Shown here piece after piece: positions 7,956-12,902 of a DNA stretch of 12,902 nt. Source of the DNA: Coemansia sp. RSA 1804 (Eukaryota > Kickxellomycota > Kickxellomycetes > Kickxellales > Kickxellaceae); the NCBI GenBank assembly GCA_027578815.1, contig JANBTH010000667.1, forward strand, positions 1 through 12,902, written 5' to 3'. The notes under the pieces are model-generated. The model was given only the letters and a program-made list of their open reading frames with translations. It was not told the origin of the DNA and made no database searches. Numbering within the stretch: position 1 is the stretch's first letter; every line of letters starts with the position of its first letter. Made by a program: the position numbers and the translations under genes.

Positions 7956-8936
7956 ATGTCAACTATTTCGGACCTGGTTGGCAAACTGCCTCCGGTAATT
8001 ACTGGAAATATCATTCGCAATCTAAGACAGGATGGCGCGGACGTTAAGCAGGTGCTGCAGGTTAACAAGGCGTGGAGGGCTGCGTTTATGAAGGCAATGT
8101 GCAACAGAATAGAGATACAGCAGCAGTGGAGAGAAGGCCGCTTTAATTGTAGATACACCGTTGGAAAGGATTGCGTTGACGCATATGTGCCTAGCAACTA
8201 TGGTCTGGTCAAGCAAGTCAAACTAGAAATTGAGCTCAATAGCTTGCTTCTTGGCTATGCGCTAGCGTCTCTCAAAGATGAGCCCTTTAGTTCGTTTATG
8301 TTTCCAATGGCCTATATGATGGATATCTGCATCGTTGTTTGTCCATGCTCCCAGGAAATTAACGCGGAGGAGGCAAACAAGCAGATATCCGAGTTTGCCG
8401 CATTTTTCAAACAGCTGTGTCCAAATATTAACTCAAAGAGAGCATACTCCTTTATTTTTGGTAATGAAATTGATTCAGCTACACTCGAGTTTAAGGATAC
8501 GCTTATCAAGAAGCTGTATGAGGGTGCCGAGCTGAGACATCAAGCTGAATATAAGCAAAATGGTGATTTAAATCCAGAGCGTGCATCTTATTCGCTTCTT
8601 AAGAAGGAAACAGTGTCCAATTCTAGTGATAGTTCAAACAATGATTCTGAACCACAAGAGAACGACAGTGAAGATCTTGAAAAGGACTTGAAATTAAAGC
8701 CCGGATCGCAATATGAGTTTGACGTTATAGAGTATGACGAGAAAAAGAAGGCGTATCTTGTTGCAATGAACACCGGCGTTAGGTGCATTTGTTGCCGCAA
8801 GTATTGCTATGTAAAGGATATGCCAAAAGGCACTTCAATCAGCTCATCCGATATTATTGGAAAGCCATTCATGGAGAAGATAGCTGGCAAAAGATGTTCT
8901 AACCGCGCTTTGCTAGACAGCGACAGCGAAAAGTAA
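7956..8936 (+). CDS. F-box-like protein with acidic linker and cysteine-rich tail
   Basis: This is a complete 326-residue protein. Residues 7-50 fit an F-box-like helix pattern: LPPVITGNIIRNL, then a hydrophobic stretch ending in VNKAWRAAF, comparable to the V-x-x-x-W-R of F-boxes. F-box proteins usually recruit targets to SCF ubiquitin ligases through Skp1. The next part, including LVKQVKLEIEL (84-94), a FP turn (116-117) and ISEFAAFFKQLCPNI (144-158), resembles a large F-box-like family I associate with Kickxellales fungi. Residues 219-241 are a Ser/Asp/Glu/Asn-rich flexible linker. The tail (250-326) carries Cys277, Cys279, Cys280, Cys284 and Cys314, perhaps metal-binding, and I recognise no family for it. 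The ATG at 7956 has A at -3 and is preceded by a T-rich leader. No signal peptide or membrane segment is evident. The gene is real with good likelihood; its function is uncertain. Confidence 0.75.
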   Translation: MSTISDLVGKLPPVITGNIIRNLRQDGADVKQVLQVNKAWRAAFMKAMCNRIEIQQQWREGRFNCRYTVGKDCVDAYVPSNYGLVKQVKLEIELNSLLLGYALASLKDEPFSSFMFPMAYMMDICIVVCPCSQEINAEEANKQISEFAAFFKQLCPNINSKRAYSFIFGNEIDSATLEFKDTLIKKLYEGAELRHQAEYKQNGDLNPERASYSLLKKETVSNSSDSSNNDSEPQENDSEDLEKDLKLKPGSQYEFDVIEYDEKKKAYLVAMNTGVRCICCRKYCYVKDMPKGTSISSSDIIGKPFMEKIAGKRCSNRALLDSDSEK

Positions 8937-9220
8937 GCGCCGCCTTGTCATTTTGTCAAGCAGTTGGGGCGGTTTTCTCACTCGAGTAGACGCATCGGCT
9001 CATTGGCTCGGCTCGTCGTCTTTTAATTCTGATGACTCGATCGTTACGTGGCCCATTTCCTTCTTTTTTATGTTGCTTACGTTTTTCTATTGCAATCTTT
9101 ATTTTTTATTTCCTTTTCACAGCAAATTTCATTTGAAAGTTAGTTTGATAGTTGTTGTTTTTTCTATTTCCTATTTAGAAGCACAGTGAAGTGGACAGGC
9201 GTAAGAAAAGTAGCCTCAAA
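8937..9220 (+). promoter_or_regulatory. upstream region of Rpt5
   Basis: This 284-bp spacer between the F-box-like stop and the Rpt5 start must hold the Rpt5 promoter and leader. It contains an inverted CCAAT (ATTGG, 9002-9006), clustered GGCTC units with CTCGGCTCG at 9007-9015, TGACTCG (one base from a Gcn4/AP-1 site) near 9034 and ACGTGG near 9046, followed by a long T-rich leader. No exact match to the yeast proteasome element GGTGGCAAA was found. The element assignments are by eye only. Confidence 0.4.
9070..9189 (+). promoter_or_regulatory. possible 39-codon upstream ORF before Rpt5
   Basis: An ATG at 9070 opens a 39-codon hydrophobic frame ending in TGA at 9187-9189, 31 nt before the Rpt5 ATG. 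It matters only if transcription begins upstream of 9070. Its Phe/Leu-rich content simply reflects the T-rich leader, so a functional peptide is unlikely. Confidence 0.2.
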
Positions 9221-10513
9221 ATGACTTCACTAGAACAGGCAGCAGCAGCGGCGGCGGCAGATGACTTCAACGATGTGGATGCGGAAATCAAGCGTCTAGG
9301 GACGGAGGAAATCAACAGCCGAGCACGACTAATTGAGAACGAGACACGCGTTCTGAAGAGCGACTACCACCGTCTTTCGCATGAACAGAACATGATGATG
9401 GCAAAGATTAAGGACAACACAGACAAAATCAACATCAACAAGCAGCTTCCCTACCTGGTGTCGAATGTGGTAGAGATTCTTGACATTGACCCCGAGGGCG
9501 AGGAAGAGGAGGACGGAGCTAACGTTGATTTGGATTCGCAGCGCAAGGGCAAGTGCGCGGTGATCAGGACGTCGATGCGGCAAACGATATTCCTTCCAAT
9601 CATTGGACTTGTGCCAACAAACGAGCTGACTGCCGGGGACCTGATTGGAGTGCACAAGGACAGTTTTCTTATCCTGGAGAAGCTGCCGGCAGAGTACGAC
9701 TCGAGAGTGAAGGTGATGGAGGTGGAGGAGAAGCCCACCGAGACGTACAGCGATATTGGCGGACTGGACAAGCAGGTCGAGGAGCTGGTGGAGGCTATTG
9801 TGCTCCCGATGGCGCATGCCGAGCGGTTCAAGAAACTGGGAATCAAGCCGCCCAAGGGCGTGCTGATGTACGGCCCCCCGGGAACCGGCAAAACGCTCCT
9901 CGCACGCGCATGCGCCGCACAGACGCAGTCGACGTTCCTTAAGCTGGCCGGCCCGCAGCTTGTGCAGATGTTCATTGGAGATGGGTCGAAGATGGTGCGC
10001 GATGCGTTTGCGCTTGCCAAGGAGAAGGCACCGACAATCATTTTCATCGATGAGCTGGACGCGGTGGGCACAAAGCGCTTCGATAGCGAGAAGAGCGGTG
10101 ACCGTGAGGTGCAGCGGACGATGCTTGAGCTCCTGAACCAGCTCGATGGCTTTGGCAGCGATGACAGAATCAAGGTGATTGCGGCAACCAATCGGATTGA
10201 TATCCTTGACCCTGCGTTGCTGCGCTCCGGTCGTCTGGATCGCAAGATCGAGTTCCCGCTGCCCAACGAGGAGGCGCGCGCACGTATCATCAGCATCCAT
10301 GCGAGGAAAATGAACGTGTCGAAGAATGTCAACTTTGAGGAGCTCGCTAGATCGTGCGATGAGTTCAATGGCGCCCAGTGCAAGGCCATCTGCGTTGAGG
10401 CCGGGATGATTGCGCTGAGAAGAGGCGCCACGCAGCTGTCGCACGAGGACTTTATGGAGGGCATCCAGGAGGTCCAGGCCAAGAAGAAGACGTCGCTGCA
10501 GTACTTTGCCTGA
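9221..10513 (+). CDS. RPT5: 26S proteasome regulatory ATPase subunit Rpt5 (PSMC3 / subunit 6A)
   Basis: This is a complete 430-residue AAA+ ATPase of the 19S base ring, which unfolds ubiquitylated proteins and feeds them into the 20S core in nucleus and cytosol. The order is an Ala-rich start (Ala7-13), coiled coil (about 18-75), Pro77 at the linker as in Rpt2/3/5, OB domain (78-165) and AAA domain. It shows Walker A GPPGTGKT (218-225), pore loop around Met250-Phe251, Walker B IIFIDE (273-278), sensor Asn324 and arginine fingers Arg335 and Arg338. The C-terminus QYFA matches the HbYX-type tail that docks into the 20S alpha ring, with Phe where Tyr is usual. Length agrees with yeast and human Rpt5. 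ATG 9221 is the first in frame after the TAG at 9176-9178 and has A at -3; an in-frame GTG at 9191 would add ten residues but is not a plausible eukaryotic start. Codons are visibly GC-richer than in the genes to the left. Confidence 0.98.
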   Translation: MTSLEQAAAAAAADDFNDVDAEIKRLGTEEINSRARLIENETRVLKSDYHRLSHEQNMMMAKIKDNTDKININKQLPYLVSNVVEILDIDPEGEEEEDGANVDLDSQRKGKCAVIRTSMRQTIFLPIIGLVPTNELTAGDLIGVHKDSFLILEKLPAEYDSRVKVMEVEEKPTETYSDIGGLDKQVEELVEAIVLPMAHAERFKKLGIKPPKGVLMYGPPGTGKTLLARACAAQTQSTFLKLAGPQLVQMFIGDGSKMVRDAFALAKEKAPTIIFIDELDAVGTKRFDSEKSGDREVQRTMLELLNQLDGFGSDDRIKVIAATNRIDILDPALLRSGRLDRKIEFPLPNEEARARIISIHARKMNVSKNVNFEELARSCDEFNGAQCKAICVEAGMIALRRGATQLSHEDFMEGIQEVQAKKKTSLQYFA

Positions 10514-10681
10514 GGTGGAATCCAAAGCAAAGGCTATGGAGAGCCGTGCCTCTTCTTTTTTTTATGTTTTCTGCACCATTTTTCTCTTTCTTTTATCCCT
10601 TTTCTAAAACACAAGTTATTTGACACAGACAACATTGGTGCAGTTCTGCATATGGAGGTTTAAAGACATTTTGTATGTTCG

Positions 10682-10687
10682 TTTAAT
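10682..10687 (-). terminator. possible poly(A) signal of eIF3f
   Basis: TTTAAT on the plus strand reads ATTAAA on the minus strand, 75 nt past the eIF3f stop. ATTAAA is the commonest variant of the AATAAA signal. Cleavage 10-30 nt further would fall near 10650-10670. Confidence 0.4.
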
Positions 10688-10696
10688 TTTGAGTGT

Positions 10697-10702
10697 ATTA
10701 AA
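10697..10702 (+). terminator. possible poly(A) signal of Rpt5
   Basis: ATTAAA lies 184 nt after the Rpt5 stop, following a T-rich stretch. Cleavage shortly downstream, near 10715-10735, would give an untranslated tail of about 200-220 nt reaching past the eIF3f signal on the other strand. Confidence 0.4.
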
Positions 10703-10761
10703 GCACAGGAGACAGCTTCAAAAGTAGGGGAGGGAATGACGCAGAAGACTGGATACAGATC

Positions 10762-11667
10762 CTAGACAATGCGCTGGAGCCGGTCGGCAATGTTGAGCTG
10801 GGCGCGGGCAAGGTTGTTGAGATAGGCCACCATCAGGATGTCCTGGAGATGGGTCTGGAAAAGACCGGCAAACTGGTCGGTATCGACCTTTGGGACATAG
10901 GCCAGCATGTCGGTCAGGTACTTTCCAACAACGTTGTTCGGCTTGGCCTCTCCAGCACAGACGCGATGGACGTAATCGGTGACGCGCTGGAGCATGTTGC
11001 GGAGCTCGTCGATTGACTTTTCGAGCTGCTCCATATCGGAGATCAGGAGAGCAAGGCCTTCGGGCGACTCGGCGCTATCGGTGGCAGCCTGGAGAGCAGT
11101 GAGCTCTGCATCCGGGTACTGGAGCTCGTAGGGGAGCGGGAGGAACAGACAGTTCTTGGAGGAGGAGTCGGTGCCTACGGGCGAGCCCTGGAGGCACTGG
11201 ATGCCAAGCTGGCCGTTGGCCATATCGGTGTCAACCACAAGATGAACAGCATTAAACGGCGCAGCCTCATGCGAATAAAAGTCCTGGATAACCGCCGCAT
11301 GCTTGCTCAGCGCCTTTCCCGTTGCGTACCACCCGATGACTTGCTCGCGGGAGCTGGCGCGCTTATGCAGCGTGGTCATTAGACGGTGGTAGTCGATATC
11401 CATCTCCACCTCGTCGTCAGTCTCGAAATGGAGCACCGAGAAGCAGTTGCGGATCTCAGTGACTCGTCCATCGTCGCTACGGACGCCCAAAAGCGTGCCT
11501 ATCACTCGCACCTGATTGTCATTGCGACGCAGATAGTGGTCGAGGATGGAAAACAGAACCACCGGGTGGATGTAGCACTGCTGGGCCGTCGTGGTTGCTG
11601 TGGTGGTGGTGCCCGATTTGACAAGACTGCTCGACAGTGTGGGCAGATTGAGATTAAGCGCTGACAT
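10762..11667 (-). CDS. translation initiation factor eIF3 subunit F (MPN domain)
   Basis: This is a complete 301-residue eIF3f, a non-catalytic MPN-domain subunit of eIF3, which organises the 43S preinitiation complex on the 40S ribosome in the cytosol. A Ser/Thr-rich start (1-28) leads into the MPN domain (about 31-165), with VIGTLLGVR (55-63), VIGWYATG (110-117) and VHLVVDTDMANG (141-152). The JAMM metal-binding histidines expected after GWY are replaced by Ala115 and Gly117, so metalloprotease activity of the Rpn11 type is not expected. The C-terminal part (about 200-300) is helical and fits the MPN-core helical bundle. Length is close to short fungal eIF3f proteins and below the human one, which has a longer Pro/Ala-rich N-terminus. 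ATG 11667 is the first in frame and has A at -3; the open frame continues upstream without another ATG. It is convergent with Rpt5 and divergent from the right-edge gene. Confidence 0.96.
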   Translation of the reverse strand: MSALNLNLPTLSSSLVKSGTTTTATTTAQQCYIHPVVLFSILDHYLRRNDNQVRVIGTLLGVRSDDGRVTEIRNCFSVLHFETDDEVEMDIDYHRLMTTLHKRASSREQVIGWYATGKALSKHAAVIQDFYSHEAAPFNAVHLVVDTDMANGQLGIQCLQGSPVGTDSSSKNCLFLPLPYELQYPDAELTALQAATDSAESPEGLALLISDMEQLEKSIDELRNMLQRVTDYVHRVCAGEAKPNNVVGKYLTDMLAYVPKVDTDQFAGLFQTHLQDILMVAYLNNLARAQLNIADRLQRIV

Positions 11668-11693
11668 TTTTCTCTCTTTTTTTCCTTTCCTTT

Positions 11694-11717
11694 TTTCTGT
11701 TGCTGTTTCTGTTGCTG
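11694..11717 (-). repeat. 12-bp tandem duplication in the eIF3f leader
   Basis: TTTCTGTTGCTG occurs twice in tandem on the plus strand (11694-11705 and 11706-11717). On the eIF3f sense strand this is a CAGCAACAGAAA repeat 27-50 nt before the start codon. It probably arose by slippage. CAA-type repeats make unstructured leaders that favour scanning, which would suit a highly translated gene; that role is inference. Confidence 0.6.
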
Positions 11718-12064
11718 TGAGAACCCCTGCTGGTATGTTGAAAGGAGGATGTCTCTGCCAATAGCAAATGCAGTAGAATAGAGTAAAAAGAGCTTGCTTC
11801 GATTGAAGAAGAAAAGACAAAGAAGGATGAGATGAAGAGTGAAGCCCACAATGTATAAAGAAATTGGAGAGCGACAGAAAAAGGAATGATGGGGCAACCC
11901 AGCTTTGTAAATTGCACAGCAGAGGGGACTTTACTCGCTTTAATCCACTTTTCCTCTAACAATTCAACGGTTCTTCATCTGAAAATTTTTTTCTGTACAA
12001 AGAGGACAAGCCAACGTAAAAAAAGCGGGTGTGGTAGGTGCGACTCGGCTCGCATTCAATCGAA

Positions 12065-12072
12065 TCATGTGA
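12065..12072. promoter_or_regulatory. TCATGTGA E-box-like (bHLH / Cbf1-type) motif
   Basis: TCATGTGA, with CATGTGAT at 12066-12073, matches the reverse complement of the RTCACRTG site bound by Cbf1-like bHLH factors. It lies in the middle of the divergent eIF3f / mitochondrial-gene promoter region. A single 8-base match by eye is weak evidence. Confidence 0.25.
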
Positions 12073-12352
12073 TACGAACAACAAAGAAAACCGATTTGTG
12101 CAACAGGCGAAAAGTAAAGGAGCCAGCAGCGTCTTTTTGTTGAACGCTATAGAATACGATAAGCAAAAGCTGAAGAAAAAGCTTTGTTGTGTTTTATGTG
12201 TTTCAATTCCGCACAAACCTTAAATCGAACGTTATTTTATACAGCTGAGGATAATTATTGTTAGAGAAGCAAATTGGACAAGACACTTTAGATTCTTTTT
12301 TATTTTTATTTTCTGTCTAGCACGGTGAGGAGGTCAGCTTATATTTTTCGAC

Positions 12353-12902
12353 ATGTACTCGAGCGTGAACTCGGCGGCAGGACGCCTGTTTAGCTCAGCG
12401 TTTGGAAAGCGTGCGTTTTCGTCGGCCTCTGCAGAGAGCGGGAGGAACTCGCGGGCAATCACGGTGCGGTGCTACTCGATTTCGGGGAAGAGGGCGCCGC
12501 AGGCCACGGGATCCGCCACCGCTCGCCAGCAACAGCAGCAGCAGCAGCAGCAGCAACAGAGCCAGGAGAAGGAGAAGAAGAAGCAGGCTGGACAGCAGGA
12601 AGAGGAGGATGTGGTGGCAGCACCGCAGGCTGGTGCGTCCAGCTTGAGGACCAGGGTGCCAAAGTTCACGATTGCACGCACCGAGTTTATGATGGCGGAC
12701 CTGTTTGCGCGGCACCGGCAGGTGGTGGTAGACGGAGCAGACATGGCATCGGCATCAGCCATGGACACGAACAACCCCACCGCCGCCACCACAATAGCAT
12801 CAGCAGCAGCGAATGCAGCAGCAGCTAGGAGACCGTCGTTCAAAACACTTTCGGAGCTAGCGCTGTGCAAGGGCCAGACGCCAAGCGAGGCCAACATTCC
12901 AC
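12353..12902 (+). CDS. mitochondrial precursor protein with glutamine tract, 3' partial
   Basis: This frame is open from ATG 12353 to the window edge (183 codons and one base) and continues beyond it. An in-frame TGA at 12326-12328 fixes this ATG as the first. The first 58 residues are rich in Ser, Ala and Arg with a single acidic residue (Glu28), as in a matrix-targeting presequence. Three R-x-(F/Y)-S sequences, R11LFS, R20AFS and R39CYS, fit the R-3 type processing site. A run of 11 Gln (59-69) and a charged Glu/Lys/Gln-rich stretch follow. The first likely conserved segment starts near RVPKFTIARTEF, followed by ADLFARHRQVV, then an Ala/Thr-rich spacer and RRPSFKTLSELAL. The RVP...LF..HR spacing faintly recalls the fungal Pet20 mitochondrial family, but I cannot confirm this. 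Codon use is strongly GC-biased, like Rpt5 and eIF3f. Confidence 0.75.
   Translation, partial: MYSSVNSAAGRLFSSAFGKRAFSSASAESGRNSRAITVRCYSISGKRAPQATGSATARQQQQQQQQQQQSQEKEKKKQAGQQEEEDVVAAPQAGASSLRTRVPKFTIARTEFMMADLFARHRQVVVDGADMASASAMDTNNPTAATTIASAAANAAAARRPSFKTLSELALCKGQTPSEANIP
12527..12559 (+). repeat. CAG/CAA repeat encoding 11 glutamines
   Basis: Eleven consecutive Gln codons, nine CAG and two interrupting CAA (second and tenth), lie just after the predicted presequence. Seven CAG in a row form the pure core. Such tracts mutate by slippage and commonly vary in length between strains; the CAA codons would slow this. Confidence 0.9.

Larger units (their letters stand above)
11668..12352. 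other. divergent intergenic promoter region (eIF3f / mitochondrial precursor gene)
   Basis: This 685-bp spacer holds the promoters of two divergent genes. On the eIF3f side the leader is purine-rich on the sense strand, includes a 12-bp tandem repeat and has no upstream ATG for about 300 nt. It has CCAAT on the minus strand at 11867-11863. Further right are CTCGGCTCG at 12044-12052 (also present in the Rpt5 promoter) and TCATGTGA at 12065-12072. An inverted CCAAT (ATTGG, 12273-12277) lies about 76 bp before the mitochondrial gene. Open frames of 61-102 codons here are low-complexity and were not called. Confidence 0.6.

Noticed and set aside
8953..9189. 78-codon frame between the F-box-like gene and Rpt5
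   Set aside because: It starts at TTG and is mostly T-rich leader sequence; only the internal ATG at 9070 was kept as a possible uORF.
9191..9220. Ten-residue N-terminal extension of Rpt5 from an in-frame GTG
   Set aside because: GTG is not a plausible start here; the ATG at 9221 has a good context and gives the normal family length.
9329..10530. Two long minus-strand frames (about 398 and 359 codons) opposite Rpt5
   Set aside because: They lie entirely antisense to a highly conserved gene, contain Leu/Arg/His- or Ser-rich sequence with no domain, and are expected where GC-biased codons suppress stops on the other strand.
10762..11667. Active JAMM deubiquitinase (Rpn11/Csn5-like)
   Set aside because: The MPN fold is present, but the metal-binding histidines after GWY are Ala and Gly and the remaining sequence fits eIF3f.
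11668..11820. 51-residue N-terminal extension of eIF3f
   Set aside because: The extension would start at TTG, is low-complexity and Lys-rich near the end, and has no ATG; the ATG at 11667 matches the family start.
12402..12897. Other frames over the right-edge gene (poly-Ser, poly-Leu and poly-Ala versions)
   Set aside because: They are frame-shifted or antisense readings of the CAG/CAA repeat; the frame from 12353 has the presequence and an upstream stop and stays open to the edge.
1..12902. Transposon, CRISPR array, tRNA or rRNA
   Set aside because: No transposase or reverse-transcriptase-like frame, no long terminal repeats, no regularly spaced repeats, and no tRNA B-box or rRNA-like segment was seen on either strand by eye.

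Overview
The window looks like nuclear DNA from a fungus. All recognisable proteins are eukaryotic (an ABCC-type ABC transporter, proteasome ATPase Rpt5, translation factor eIF3f, a nuclear-encoded mitochondrial precursor). Each reads as one uninterrupted frame without introns, and the spacers are short and rich in A/T and T-tracts. One protein (7956-8936) resembles the expanded F-box-like family I associate with Kickxellales (Coemansia and relatives), so an early-diverging Kickxellomycotina-type fungus is my best guess. That placement is inference from memory of the family pattern and was not tested by a search.

Layout, left to right. Bases 1-1943 hold no gene I can support; they carry homopolymer tracts and one perfect 11-bp inverted repeat. 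Bases 1944-7214 (minus) encode a complete 1756-residue ABCC transporter with an N-terminal TMD0, two transmembrane domains, a degenerate first ATPase site and a canonical second one. A 741-bp divergent spacer follows, with a TATA-like box and a minimal upstream ORF on the transporter side, a 12-bp palindrome and a CGG-N7-CCG palindrome. Bases 7956-8936 (plus) encode the F-box-like protein, which has a cysteine-rich tail. After 284 bp comes Rpt5 (9221-10513, plus), which converges on eIF3f (10762-11667, minus); their likely poly(A) signals interleave in the 248-bp gap. eIF3f shares a 685-bp divergent promoter region with a gene that runs off the right edge (12353 onward, plus). That gene begins with a mitochondrial presequence followed by a CAG/CAA-encoded glutamine tract.

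The genes do not form a pathway or operon. The left half (transporter, F-box-like protein) is AT-rich accessory-type coding sequence. The right half (Rpt5, eIF3f, mitochondrial precursor) is distinctly GC-richer housekeeping sequence. Rpt5 and eIF3f belong to two large complexes, the 26S proteasome and eIF3, that have been reported to associate, but their adjacency may be chance. I found no mobile element, CRISPR array, tRNA or rRNA, and no convincing undescribed multi-gene system. The most interesting leads are the cysteine-rich F-box-like protein, the palindromes in its shared promoter, the inverted repeat in the gene-poor left end, and the multi-site presequence plus glutamine tract at the right end.
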